Shown piece after piece: positions 32,362 to 41,838 of a DNA stretch of 64,000 bases (within the stretch, counting starts at the first letter, position 1; each line of letters begins with the position of its first letter). The DNA comes from DASVEG01 sp035540495 (GTDB taxonomy: Bacteria; Actinomycetota; Acidimicrobiia; Acidimicrobiales; CADCTF01). A model generated the notes under the pieces. The model ran no database searches, was not told where the DNA came from, and was given only the letters and a program-made list of their open reading frames with translations. The translations under genes and the position numbers were made by a program. The stretch covers positions 1 through 64,000 of the forward strand of contig DATLGL010000004.1 of the NCBI GenBank assembly GCA_035540495.1. The letters run 5' to 3'.

Positions 32362-33817
32362 GGCGGGATCCCGGCGCTGATGCGGCTTCAGGAAGCCGTT
32401 GGCCGGTGGCGGAGCGGTATTCCTCTTCGACGCGGCGTGCTCCGAGGTCGTCGCCGCCGGCAAGTCGTGCGTCGCGGTGCAGGCGGCTGAGAGTCGGGTC
32501 GAGCGGCACTGCGATGAGGCATCGGCGGGCTGTGCGCGCGGCGCGGTCGTATTGGCCTCGAGCGACGAGGTGGGGGATCACGATGGTGGCCGCATTGCGC
32601 ACTGCGGCGATCGCATCCTCAACGAGGCCTTGACGGTGGGCCCACTCGTAGCCGTGGGAGCCGGTGAAGGGCCGGCCGTCTATGCCTTCCAGAGCGGAGG
32701 CAGCGGCTTCGATGTCGTCGTCCACGCTGCCAATGACCTGGAGATCCGTCGTCACGACCGGATTGACGTGGTAACGGCCGCCAGATCGATTCGGCAGGAG
32801 GGGAGCGCCCTCTGGTGTTGATCCGAGTGCTCGCCTTGCGTCGGAGACGACGTTGATGAATCGTCCCTTGGCGGGTCGTTCGTCCCAGACAGCGCTCTTG
32901 AGCTCTGACTCGGTGGCGCCGGCCGAGTGGGTGGCGAGGTAGGTGACGAGTTCGACCATCTTCGGCGTCAGCGTTCGCGCGCCGAGGCCGGTGATCTCGA
33001 CGTGGCCTAGGACGTGAACACGAATGCGACGGTCGCTGTGCTTGGCGGCGGTAGCAGTGTCGGTGCTGCCCTCGGCACTGCATCGACCGTGGTCGTGGCG
33101 GAGGTCGTCTGTGAACGCTGGCGTGAGCGCGAGACCGAGCGGCTCGAGAGCCCATCCCTCGTCGGTTGACGTGAGCGCCCACCCACTCGAGTCCGTTCCG
33201 GCCGGACTGCCGGTATCGATGATGATGCGGGCTGCGGCGGGAACTGCGGGGAGTTCTCGGCTGGCGCGACCGTCGGCCACGAGAATGAGGGCACGGTCGG
33301 CGTTGTGGTGATGGCGGGTCATGGTGATGACGCCCGCATCGTCAGCGGTCGCCACCGCGATTTCCCAGTTCCAGCGCGCGGCCTCTTCTCGGAGCCAGGT
33401 CGTGGTGGACGGCATGTCGGCGGCGAGGTGCAGGTCTTGAACAGCTGCGAGGTCAACGACGAGCTCTCCCTCCTCTGTTCGGCCGATCGCGAGGGGTACG
33501 TGGAGGAGCTCTGCTGCAGCGAGGGGCTTGTCGGCCGGCAGCGTCCAGAGGCGGCCTTCTCCGTCTATGCCATCGGGAGGTGGAGTGGGATCTTCGAGGA
33601 GGAGTCGTTGGCCGTTGATGGTGGACTCGATTGCTACGACCCGAGCGCCGGAGTTCTTGACGATCTGCTCGATGGAGCGGTGCACCCCGATGTGGGGCGC
33701 ACCGCTCCCTTCAGCCTCGTCGGCGTGGCCGGTCGGTCCTGTGGCTGGCCACAGGAGCAGCACGACGGCGACTGCTACTGCGACGGCGACGAGCAAGTGG
33801 AGGGTGGTGAGCTGCAT
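32354..33817 (-). CDS. Membrane-anchored winged-helix/BTAD transcription regulator
   Basis: 487 residues from ATG 33817. A single N-terminal membrane helix (about 8-24, LLVAVAVAVAVVLLLW) is followed by about 230 residues of mixed fold, then an OmpR-type winged helix (about 268-345: RIRVHVLGHVEITG, KMVELVTYLATHSAGATESE, VVSDARRALG) and a bacterial transcriptional activator domain (about 365-470). This is SARP-like but tethered to the membrane. It may read a signal and control transfer genes. It starts with an ATGA overlap at the end of the gene before it. Confidence 0.75.
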   Translation of the reverse strand: MQLTTLHLLVAVAVAVAVVLLLWPATGPTGHADEAEGSGAPHIGVHRSIEQIVKNSGARVVAIESTINGQRLLLEDPTPPPDGIDGEGRLWTLPADKPLAAAELLHVPLAIGRTEEGELVVDLAAVQDLHLAADMPSTTTWLREEAARWNWEIAVATADDAGVITMTRHHHNADRALILVADGRASRELPAVPAAARIIIDTGSPAGTDSSGWALTSTDEGWALEPLGLALTPAFTDDLRHDHGRCSAEGSTDTATAAKHSDRRIRVHVLGHVEITGLGARTLTPKMVELVTYLATHSAGATESELKSAVWDERPAKGRFINVVSDARRALGSTPEGAPLLPNRSGGRYHVNPVVTTDLQVIGSVDDDIEAAASALEGIDGRPFTGSHGYEWAHRQGLVEDAIAAVRNAATIVIPHLVARGQYDRAARTARRCLIAVPLDPTLSRLHRDARLAGGDDLGARRVEEEYRSATGQRLPEAASAPGSRRD

Positions 33818-34527
33818 CAGACCTGGGCCTTGTTGATGCTGCCGATCACCGCTCGTGCCTGGGTGATGTAGTGCTGGTCGACGCCGTCCTCCGCCGCCAC
33901 GGCAGCGACGATCAGCTCCCTGTACTCGGTAACGGCGTAGACGATCTCGATGTAGCGGCCGTCGATGCTCCCTGCGAGTCGGCAGCCGTTGACGCCGGCG
34001 AAGGTGACCTGCTCTGCGGTGGCGAGGCGAGCCCCCGTCAGCCCAGCGTCGTTGAGGTAGTCCTCGAGGAACAGGTCAACCGCGACGGCGCCGAAGCCTG
34101 CGGGTAGCGATCCGATCGTGATGGCGATGTCGGTGTAGTCGTACGGCTTGAGGACGAACTGCGACGAGACCGCCGAGCCTTCGTCGGAGACGTGCCAGCC
34201 GTCGGGAACGGCGGCGGTGTAGGTGTCGCCGTACACGCGTAGCGGGGCGCGGTTCCAGCCGCTGGGAGCAGCGGGGAGTTGGGCACGTCCGCCGCGACAC
34301 GAGGTGTTGGACTCGTCGCGGTCGGTTCGTGCCGCCGTTGCCTTGGCCGTGGGGGCCGCGGCTGTGACCGGCTTGGGTGCGGGCGCAGGGGTGGAATCGG
34401 ACCCGCCGATGAGGGTGCTGCCGACGATGATGGCGCCGGCGCCGAGGACTCCGGCGGCGACGAGTCGAACCCTCTTGGTCTTCGCCGAGGTCGATCCGGA
34501 GGTGGTGGTTGAGGTGGTGTTGGTCAT
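33817..34527 (-). CDS. Anchored or secreted protein of unknown function
   Basis: 236 residues from ATG 34527. After a basic start (KTKRVRLVAAGVLGAGAIIV) comes one membrane helix (about 19-41), an Ala/Pro/Thr-rich linker to about 70, and an extracellular domain of about 160 residues with two cysteines (SCRGG, NGCRLAG). The domain has alternating strands such as DIAITIGSLPAGFGAVAVDL. I do not recognise it. As first gene of the operon with the BTAD regulator, it could be its sensor partner outside the membrane. Confidence 0.6.
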   Translation of the reverse strand: MTNTTSTTTSGSTSAKTKRVRLVAAGVLGAGAIIVGSTLIGGSDSTPAPAPKPVTAAAPTAKATAARTDRDESNTSCRGGRAQLPAAPSGWNRAPLRVYGDTYTAAVPDGWHVSDEGSAVSSQFVLKPYDYTDIAITIGSLPAGFGAVAVDLFLEDYLNDAGLTGARLATAEQVTFAGVNGCRLAGSIDGRYIEIVYAVTEYRELIVAAVAAEDGVDQHYITQARAVIGSINKAQV

Positions 34528-34551
34528 GGATGAGACGATGCGTTCTCATCC
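34528..34551. promoter_or_regulatory. Inverted repeat before the regulatory operon
   Basis: GGATGAGA and TCTCATCC, eight bases apart, end directly at the start codon of the minus-strand gene (ATG 34527). It could be an operator or an mRNA leader hairpin. Confidence 0.45.
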
Positions 34552-34604
34552 GGCGAGTGCCTAGACGGCGATGCCACCCATTGCCGTTAGGGGGGTCCCC
34601 AATC

Positions 34605-35231
34605 TCAGGTGTCGAGGCCGTGCTTGATCGCGTAGCGGGCGAGCTCGTCGCGGCGCGTCAGGTGCAGCTTGTGGAGTATGCGACGGGTGTGGTTCTCGAC
34701 GGTCTTCGGCGAGATGAACAGCGACTCGCCGATCTGGCGGTAGGTGCGGCCCTTGGCGATCCCGACGAGCACTTCGCGTTCGCGGTCCGTCAACGATTGC
34801 GCGCTGTGGCTCTGTTGGCCAAGGCGTCGGAACTCGGCGAGAACCAGGCCGGCGAGGTCGGGGGAGAACACCCCGTCCCGCTTCGCTGCACGACGCATTG
34901 CGCTGCGCAGCTCATCGCCCGAGGTGGTCTTGAGCATGTAGCCGACCGCGCCGGCGACAACGCAGTCGAGCACGTCTCGTTCTGCTGCGCTGGAGGAGAC
35001 CATCACGATGGGAGCCTCGGACGCGCATCGATGGACGACGCTGATCCCGCCCCCGTCGGGCATGAACACATCGCACGCGACGACGTCGGGTCGGGTCGCC
35101 TCGATGGCATCGATTGCTTCGACGGCGTTGGCTGCTTCGGCGACGATCTCGAAGCCCTCGCCGAGTTCGTGACGAAGACCGCTCCTCCAGACCGGGTGGT
35201 CGTCGGCGATTACGACGCGGAGGGTATCCAC
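34605..35231 (-). CDS. LuxR/NarL-type response regulator
   Basis: 208 residues from ATG 35231. The receiver domain has the acidic pair in VVIADDHPVW, phosphoacceptor Asp54 in VACDVFMP and Lys in MLKTTSG. The C-terminal LuxR helix-turn-helix is LTDREREVLVGIAKGRTYRQ followed by ISPKTVENHTRRI. It is the partner of the overlapping histidine kinase and presumably controls element genes. Confidence 0.92.
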   Translation of the reverse strand: MDTLRVVIADDHPVWRSGLRHELGEGFEIVAEAANAVEAIDAIEATRPDVVACDVFMPDGGGISVVHRCASEAPIVMVSSSAAERDVLDCVVAGAVGYMLKTTSGDELRSAMRRAAKRDGVFSPDLAGLVLAEFRRLGQQSHSAQSLTDREREVLVGIAKGRTYRQIGESLFISPKTVENHTRRILHKLHLTRRDELARYAIKHGLDT

Positions 35232-36436
35232 AAGCTCACCTCGGTGCCTTCGCCCGGTGTCGAGGAGATCTCGGCGATCCCTCCGACACGCTGCGCCCGC
35301 TCGATGATCGAAAGCCGCAATCCCTGTCCGTTGCCATTGACCCGCGTAGGGTCGAACCCGAGTCCGTCGTCACTCACGGTCACAGTCACGCCTGCGCTCA
35401 CGTCACTGCCGACGCTGCGCTCTTCGGGCGCGGCGTAGATCACCACGCGGCGCGCCTGGGCGTGTTTCGCGACGTTGGCCAGCGCTTCGGCGACCATCCC
35501 CGTCACGGCGTCGGCCAGCTGAGGGCCAACGGATGGCAGGTCCGGAGCTAGCACGAACTGGGGATCGAGATCCGCCCGTCGGGCGAAGTCGAGCCCGGCT
35601 TCGCGGAGCCTGCCGGCGAGAGGTTCGGTTCGCTTGGCTGTTCCCGGCGAGGACCCGAACAGGAACGACCGAAGATCGCGTTCGGCCTCACGCGCAAGCC
35701 GTGCGTGGGTGGGATCGGAGGCCTTTGCGCCGATGAGAGCGAGCGTCTGGATCACGCCGTCGTGCAAGGCACGACTCACATCCTGGCGGGCTTGCACCGT
35801 CGCCAGTTCTGCCTCGGCGGCCCGAAGCCGCTGAGCGAGGTAGCCGACGCCCGCTCCGACCGTCACATACGTCGCAACCAACACGACGGACGGCACGAGG
35901 CGGGGCAGCTCACGCATCGGCATCAGCGTGAAGTACACGCCCGAGAGCATCTCCGGTGGGGCCAGGTCACTGAGCAACCGGGACAACCCAAGCGCGCCGC
36001 CGGCGGCGGCACCGAGGAGGGGCCCTCGACCGATCCCGACTGCGGCCGGCGTAGCGAGGACCCACAGCCCGCCGATCACCGGGATCTGCCAGGTGATGAC
36101 GGGATGGACCGCCCATCCGTCGGCAGCGACGGCTCCCGCCGCAATCGTCAGTTCGATGATGAGCGCCAACGGGCGGAAAGCGTCGGCGGGGCGAACCGTC
36201 GCCGTGTAGGCCAGCCACCCGGTCCAACCGGCCATCGCTGCGAACGCCACGTAGGCCGCTTGGGGGCGAGCCATGGCCTCGTCGTAGCCCTCGACGATGA
36301 CGAACAGCGCCACGGCCAACCCGACGATCCGAAGAGCCAGCAGCGCTCGCGCCAGCACGCCATCGGTCAACCGAACCGCCACGGCAGACGCCAACTCGAC
36401 GTCAGCCCGCATCCCGACTCCAGCCCCAGCCCCCAT
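35210..36436 (-). CDS. NarL-type sensor histidine kinase
   Basis: 408 residues from ATG 36436. TACGAT lies six bases upstream on the coding strand, so the mRNA is probably leaderless. An N-terminal half with about six membrane helices and little loop is followed by a HisKA_3 dimerisation helix (SRALHDGVIQTLAL, phospho-His) and an HATPase domain (MVAEALANVAKHAQ N box; DDGLGFDP G1 box; GQGLRLSIIERAQRVGG G2 region). The stop overlaps the response regulator start by 22 bases. The membrane-embedded sensor suggests a lipophilic or membrane-state signal. Confidence 0.9.
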   Translation of the reverse strand: MGAGAGVGMRADVELASAVAVRLTDGVLARALLALRIVGLAVALFVIVEGYDEAMARPQAAYVAFAAMAGWTGWLAYTATVRPADAFRPLALIIELTIAAGAVAADGWAVHPVITWQIPVIGGLWVLATPAAVGIGRGPLLGAAAGGALGLSRLLSDLAPPEMLSGVYFTLMPMRELPRLVPSVVLVATYVTVGAGVGYLAQRLRAAEAELATVQARQDVSRALHDGVIQTLALIGAKASDPTHARLAREAERDLRSFLFGSSPGTAKRTEPLAGRLREAGLDFARRADLDPQFVLAPDLPSVGPQLADAVTGMVAEALANVAKHAQARRVVIYAAPEERSVGSDVSAGVTVTVSDDGLGFDPTRVNGNGQGLRLSIIERAQRVGGIAEISSTPGEGTEVSLWIPSAS

Positions 36437-36481
36437 GACCAAATCGTAAGGACTACGAGCAGCGGCTATCCACTCACGCTT

Positions 36482-36533
36482 GGTGCTTCAAGGCACCCCA
36501 GAATCACGGTCACACCGTTGCATCAGCAGATGC
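36482..36533. other. oriT: Candidate oriT: three tandem hairpins
   Basis: Within 52 bases upstream of the relaxase gene are three perfect inverted repeats: GGTGC...GCACC (36482-36497, 6-base loop), ACGGT-CAC-ACCGT (36506-36518) and GCATC-AGCA-GATGC (36520-36533). Transfer origins of MobF systems usually lie just upstream of the relaxase gene and carry inverted repeats beside the nick site. No nick sequence can be assigned. Confidence 0.5.
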
Positions 36534-36571
36534 TGCGCGCGTTCGGCCGTCGCGAAGGGCTTTAGGTAGGT

Positions 36572-39031
36572 GTGTTGTCGATCGGAAAGCTCGGCGTTGG
36601 CCAGCAGCAGTACTACCTCGACGCTGTCGCCAAAGGCGCAGAGGACTACTACACCAACAGCGGCGAAGCCCCCGGCGCCTGGGTCGGCGCGGCCGCCGCC
36701 GAACTCGGCCTCGGCGGGACGGTGCATGACGTCGACCTCCACGCCGTCCTCTCAGGCCTCCACCCGCAAACGCTGGTCGGGCTCGTGCGCGCCAACCAGA
36801 AGGTGCCGGGCTTCGATCTGACCTTCTCCGCGCCGAAGAGCGTCTCGTTGCTCTGGGCGCTCACTCCCGATCGCGACGTCGCCCGAGTGGTGATGGCGGC
36901 GCACGACACCGCGGTGCGCGCCGCGGTCGGCTGGCTGGAGCGGCAGGCGACCTTCGTGCGCCGCGGCCGCAACGGCGTCCACCAGCTCGACGGCAGCGGC
37001 CTCGTCGCCGCAGCGTTCCGCCACCGACTCTCCCGGGCCGGCGACCCCCAGCTTCACACCCACGTCGTGGCCGCCAACATGACCCGAGGCGCCGACGGCA
37101 AGTGGTCAGCCCTTGACGCCCGCCACCTCTACTGGCAAGCCCGCACTGCGGGCGCCCTGTACCGTAGCGAGCTCCGCCGCCAGCTCTCGCAGGAACTCGG
37201 CGTCGCCTGGACGACCGCCGATGACCGCGGGTTCCACGAGATCGAAGGCATCACCGCCGCCCAGCGCCGCGAGTTCTCCCGCCGGCGGCAAGACATCGAA
37301 CAGGTCCTCGCCGAACGCGGTATCGGCGGCGCCGAAGCCGCCCGCGTCGCCACCCTGCACTCCCGCCAAGCCAAGGACTACACCGTTAACGCGGACAACC
37401 TCCGCAGCGACTGGCAACAGCGAGCAACAAGCGTCGGCCTCACGGACGACAAGCTCCGCTCGCTTACCACCAGGGACAACGCCGCCAGCCCCGTCGCGTC
37501 TCCCGTGAACGCCGACGAGCTCGGGCGCGAACTCACCGAACACGACAGCACCTTCACCCGAAGCGACGTCCTCCAGGCCCTCGCCGCCCGACACACGGCT
37601 GGCGCAACGATCGACGCCCTCAACCGCGAAGCCGACGCCTTCCTGCGCGAGGCGCTCGTCGTGCGCCTCGCCGCCGACGCACGCGGCCCGCGGTACTCGA
37701 CGAGAGAGCAGCTGGACCTCGAGAAGCACGTCCTCGAACTCGCAGAAGCCGGTAAGCACCGCCGAGTCGCCGTCGTCGACAAGGCCACCGCCGACGACGC
37801 CACGCGCAGACGGTCGCTGAGCCGCGAGCAGCAGCGCATGGTCGATCACCTCGTCACGAGCGGCAACGCCGTCGACGTCGTCGTCGGCGTCGCCGGCAGC
37901 GGCAAGACAACGGCACTCGCAGCCGCGCACGACGCGTGGCGATCGAACAACATCCCCGTCGTCGGGGCAGCGCTCGCCGCCCGCGCCGCCGCCGAGCTCC
38001 AAGCCGGCAGCGGCATCCCATCCACCACCCTCGCAAGCCTCCTCATCGCACTGGAAGGGCCGATCAACCGGCTACCAGCAGGCGGCGTTCTCGTCATCGA
38101 CGAGGCGGGCATGGTCGGCACCAGAGACATCGCCCGCGTCCTCGACCTTGCCCACCGCGACGCGGCCAAGGTCGTCCTCGTCGGTGACCACCGGCAGCTT
38201 CCGGAGATAGAAGCCGGCGGAGCGTTCGCTGCACTCGCACAGCGCCTCGACGCCGTCGCGCTCAAAGAGAACCGACGACAACGCTCGCGGCACCATCGAG
38301 CGACGCTTCGGCACCTCCGCCACGGCAACGCAGCGACCGCGCTGAACCAACTTCGTGAGCGAGGTGACCTCGTCACGACCGAGACCCGTAGCGAGCTGCT
38401 CGACCGGATGATCGAGGACTGGAAGCACGCGCGGGCTCTAGGTGGGGACGTCCTGATGCTCGCAGCTCGGCGCAGCGTCGTAGCTGAGCTCAACGAGCGC
38501 GCCCGGCGGTACCGGCGCGAAGCCGGGGAAATCGGCCCCGACGCCGTCGTCGTCGACGGACGTGCGTTCGCTGTCGGCGACCGGGTGATCGCGCACCGAA
38601 ACCTTCGAAGCAGCGGACTCATGAACGGGTCCCAGGGCACCGTGAACGCAAGCGTGGACGGCACCGTGAGCGTCGCGCTCGATGACGGAAGAACGGTTGT
38701 TGTTCCTCGCCGGTACCTGGACGCCGGGCACTTGACTCACGGATACGCGGCGACAATCCACAAGGCTCAAGGCTCGACCGTCGACCACGCTCTCGTCCTA
38801 GCGGACCTAGTGCTGGCGCGAGAGGGCGCGTACGTCGGTCTGTCTCGCGGCAAGCAGACGAACCGCCTGTACGCAACGGTGGTCGACGTCGCTGACGACA
38901 CCGCTCTCGAGGTGGCGCACACGCGCAACACGTGGAACCTGCTCACCAGGCTGAGCCGGAGCGCAGCGAAGCACCTCGCCTCGGAACTGTCAGCGCGACG
39001 CGAGCAAGCGCCCCGCGGAGTCCGCGTCTAG
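36572..39031 (+). CDS. MobF-family conjugative relaxase-helicase (TrwC/TraI-like)
   Basis: 819 residues from GTG 36572 (TTG 36575 also possible). The N-terminal TrwC relaxase domain starts SIGKLGVGQQQYYLD, has GFDLTFSAPKSVSLLWAL and the metal-binding His cluster in GDPQLHTHVVAANMT (His162, His164). The C-terminal RecD-like helicase has Walker A VVGVAGSGKTTAL near 435, LVIDEAGMVGTRDIARV and the late HGYAATIHKAQGSTVD. It nicks oriT, stays bound to the 5' end and unwinds the strand for transfer. Shorter than TrwC/TraI of plasmids but with both activities. Confidence 0.93.
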   Translation: MLSIGKLGVGQQQYYLDAVAKGAEDYYTNSGEAPGAWVGAAAAELGLGGTVHDVDLHAVLSGLHPQTLVGLVRANQKVPGFDLTFSAPKSVSLLWALTPDRDVARVVMAAHDTAVRAAVGWLERQATFVRRGRNGVHQLDGSGLVAAAFRHRLSRAGDPQLHTHVVAANMTRGADGKWSALDARHLYWQARTAGALYRSELRRQLSQELGVAWTTADDRGFHEIEGITAAQRREFSRRRQDIEQVLAERGIGGAEAARVATLHSRQAKDYTVNADNLRSDWQQRATSVGLTDDKLRSLTTRDNAASPVASPVNADELGRELTEHDSTFTRSDVLQALAARHTAGATIDALNREADAFLREALVVRLAADARGPRYSTREQLDLEKHVLELAEAGKHRRVAVVDKATADDATRRRSLSREQQRMVDHLVTSGNAVDVVVGVAGSGKTTALAAAHDAWRSNNIPVVGAALAARAAAELQAGSGIPSTTLASLLIALEGPINRLPAGGVLVIDEAGMVGTRDIARVLDLAHRDAAKVVLVGDHRQLPEIEAGGAFAALAQRLDAVALKENRRQRSRHHRATLRHLRHGNAATALNQLRERGDLVTTETRSELLDRMIEDWKHARALGGDVLMLAARRSVVAELNERARRYRREAGEIGPDAVVVDGRAFAVGDRVIAHRNLRSSGLMNGSQGTVNASVDGTVSVALDDGRTVVVPRRYLDAGHLTHGYAATIHKAQGSTVDHALVLADLVLAREGAYVGLSRGKQTNRLYATVVDVADDTALEVAHTRNTWNLLTRLSRSAAKHLASELSARREQAPRGVRV

Positions 39032-39342
39032 AGGTGGAACGGTTGTGGGCTTGCACGGCACTTGCCGCCGGGACCACCCGTGCTGGTCATGGGCGTCGCA
39101 CCGACGCGAGGGGAGGCTGCTCGAGCGCGGCGCGAGGGTGACGGCGTGCAGCGCGATAGGGGACCGGCGCGACGCGCATCTGCGTGATTCCCCCTCGGAC
39201 GATTTCATCATCGAGGCTCGGCAGCTGCGCGGGTGCCTCGCCAGCTGTAGTCCCGGGTTTTCTACGACGCCTCGGAAATGCGACCAAGCCGGAAAGGGCC
39301 TGACGAGCCAACTAGTGCGACGAGGTCCAAGGTGACGGCGCT
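39032..39342. other. Noncoding stretch between convergent genes
   Basis: 311 bases between the ends of the relaxase (plus) and Res (minus) genes. I see no gene, no strong hairpin and no repeat here. Its codon-like composition is weak in all frames. Confidence 0.5.
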
Positions 39343-41838
39343 CTACTTTGCGCTCTCGTAAAGATCCTCAAGTTCGGCCTTCGTGGAGATCCTGACCGCT
39401 CTCTGACGGTTGCGCTCGTCGGAGAGGTTGATCCGCTTGATGCGGTCGCCCTTGACCATGACGAGTTCGATGCGTCCGAACGATGCGGAATGCTTCATGG
39501 CGAATTCCGCGAGACCAGCAGCTTTCGGCGGTGCATCAGCCAAGTCGATCCGATGTGGGTCAACGATGTCCACCACGAGGTCTGCCCCACTCTTTCGGAT
39601 GATCAGGAAGTCTGGGTACAGCGACTTCCAGGCCCCTTCCATCTTGTAGGGGATGCGGAGCGACCAAGCCTGACGGTCTCGGTTCCTCAACCACCCCACG
39701 GTGTCCCGGCGAGCAAGCACCTCCTCGAGGACTGTCGTCTCCCAACTCGATTTGAAGTTCATGGGCAACTCGCCGGCATCGTTCACATAGAGGTGGCGCG
39801 CCCAGCCTCGGTCCGCTGAGCGGACCTCAACCGAGGCTGGGTACGAGAGACCACTCAATTCAGGATCAGATGCCATCGCCCGCACCTCGTCGTACAGGTC
39901 GCGTTGCGCGTCGCTCAGTTTGCGAATCCTCGTGTTGTACCGGTCGAGGAGGTACTGGACGCGCGCCTGCGCCACGTTCCGCACCTCGTCGATGAACCCG
40001 GTCGTCGAGACGAGAGCGAATAGCTCGAGCTTTGACTGCACCTTGCGCGACGAGTCCTTGACAACGACGGCGCGCCACCACTCCTTGTGCAGTCCCTCGC
40101 CAAGGCGCCGTCCCGCCCACGCGAAGAGGTCGTCGATGTTCTCGTCGGTCACATCGACAGTGGACACTCCGTCCTCATCGTCATCGCGCAGCTCGCCGAG
40201 AACATCCCAGACGACACCGCGGAGCTCGACCTTGCGCCGATCGTCAACTACCGACTTGAAGTCAGGTCGCCGCCGAGCCTTTGCCAGGGCGGAGTCGATC
40301 GTCTTGAGAATAAGAGCAGTCGACTCGTCTGGCGCGTCCTCGTCCAGACCGTCGTTCGAGAGGAGACGCGAAAGCTTGAACAACCTGCGAACAGGGTTCG
40401 CCGGTCTCGACGACGGGACGATGTAGGACGGGAGTGACTCCAGCGCAGCAAACATCCGGTCCGACCGAGGAGCTCGTGCCAGTTGGACGAAGTCGTCCTC
40501 CTCGATCTCTACGGGACCGACAGACGAATCTGAGTCCGGATCCGTCAGCTCTTTCACGACGGCCGCAAGCTGCTTACGGTCGTAGTGAGGCAGGAAGAGG
40601 TGCACGCCGTTGAGGAAGTCGTCTCCTTCAACCTGGCGAGCAAGGGGTGCCCTTACCATTCGTCCGACCAGCTGCGCGATCGCAGTCGAGTCGAGCGCCG
40701 TTCGAAACGACATCATCACTTCTGCGCGCGGGCAGTCCCAGCCGGTGTTTAGGCCCGTCTTGAAGAACACGACGCGCACATCGGGATCTGCATCGATGTC
40801 CGGAGGAGCGATATACCTGACGGAATAGCCGCCGACATCGATGGAGCGGCCCTCCTGGAACGAGTGTGCGACGGCGAGCGGACTGAGCGGTCCGATCACG
40901 TCGTTGATCTTGGACAAGGCGTGCCCGAGGTCACTGTTAGAGATCCGCCGGCCTGAACCATCCTGCACCTGGACAACGAGGACCGGATCCACGACCCGGT
41001 CGCTGGTGCCGGAGCAGTACTTCTGCCAGCGTTCCGTGTACTCGTTAAGCCTGCGTGCCGCTTCCCCAAGGAGCGTGAAGTCCGAGGCATTCGCGCGTCG
41101 AGGGTGCTTGATCTTGATCCGATGCTTCAGGAGTCCGGAAGTCCGCACCGCGTCGACTGGCACGAGCACCTGACGAAAGGTGCGTGTCGTTCCTTGGACC
41201 ACGCTATGAAATCGCTCCGGCGTGGCGGATATACCAACAACGACGGGGACTGGTGGGAGTTCACCCTCAGAGCCTTTGATGAACTTCTGAATGATGCTGT
41301 TCGCCTCGCTGCGTGCACGTGGGTTCTCGGTCATGCCCCGATGCGCTTCGTCGACGACCACGAAGAACCTGCCGCGCTGGCGTTCGGATGTCGCGGCAAC
41401 CACGTCCCAGAAGGTCCGCACACGGCCATCGCCTCGCTTAACGAGGTCTCGATCCCTCGCGAGCTTTTGCGTGTTGATGAAGTACACACGGCCGCTCTGG
41501 AGCTCGTCGTGGCCGAGCTCAGATCCACCCACCACTACCAGTCGCGACTCATCGAGAAGCGACGAGGTCTCATTCATCTTGCGGCGCGTCTGCGTATTCA
41601 GTTCCGGCTGGTCACTGATCCACAGGAACGTGGCGTCCGGGATCCCGCCATGGTCGGCGTCGCCGGTGAGCAGGTCCTCAATCGCAGCTGTGACCATCGC
41701 TGTCTTCCCGGAGCCGGTCGCCGAGACGAGTGAGACCGCCTGCAGGTCGCCCGATCGAGACTCACGAGCGGCGGAACGGAGCTTCTTAACGAGGTCCGAT
41801 GCGTACGTCTGCTGGAAGTCCTTGAGAACGATCTTCAC
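39343..41838 (-). CDS. res: Type III-like restriction helicase subunit (Res)
   Basis: 831 residues from ATG 41838, overlapping the Mod stop (ATGA). Superfamily 2 helicase motifs: Walker A SATGSGKTAM (39-46), FFVVVDEAHRGM (DEAH, near 165), motif III VVGISATPERF, motif VI QLVGRMVRAPLA. The C terminus has a PD-(D/E)xK-like core, YPDFLIIRKSGADLVVDIVD, in which the expected Lys is Val. It would translocate or switch on DNA at sites read by Mod and cut unmethylated DNA. The altered motif may reduce cleavage or shift the catalytic Lys elsewhere. Confidence 0.85.
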   Translation of the reverse strand: MKIVLKDFQQTYASDLVKKLRSAARESRSGDLQAVSLVSATGSGKTAMVTAAIEDLLTGDADHGGIPDATFLWISDQPELNTQTRRKMNETSSLLDESRLVVVGGSELGHDELQSGRVYFINTQKLARDRDLVKRGDGRVRTFWDVVAATSERQRGRFFVVVDEAHRGMTENPRARSEANSIIQKFIKGSEGELPPVPVVVGISATPERFHSVVQGTTRTFRQVLVPVDAVRTSGLLKHRIKIKHPRRANASDFTLLGEAARRLNEYTERWQKYCSGTSDRVVDPVLVVQVQDGSGRRISNSDLGHALSKINDVIGPLSPLAVAHSFQEGRSIDVGGYSVRYIAPPDIDADPDVRVVFFKTGLNTGWDCPRAEVMMSFRTALDSTAIAQLVGRMVRAPLARQVEGDDFLNGVHLFLPHYDRKQLAAVVKELTDPDSDSSVGPVEIEEDDFVQLARAPRSDRMFAALESLPSYIVPSSRPANPVRRLFKLSRLLSNDGLDEDAPDESTALILKTIDSALAKARRRPDFKSVVDDRRKVELRGVVWDVLGELRDDDEDGVSTVDVTDENIDDLFAWAGRRLGEGLHKEWWRAVVVKDSSRKVQSKLELFALVSTTGFIDEVRNVAQARVQYLLDRYNTRIRKLSDAQRDLYDEVRAMASDPELSGLSYPASVEVRSADRGWARHLYVNDAGELPMNFKSSWETTVLEEVLARRDTVGWLRNRDRQAWSLRIPYKMEGAWKSLYPDFLIIRKSGADLVVDIVDPHRIDLADAPPKAAGLAEFAMKHSASFGRIELVMVKGDRIKRINLSDERNRQRAVRISTKAELEDLYESAK

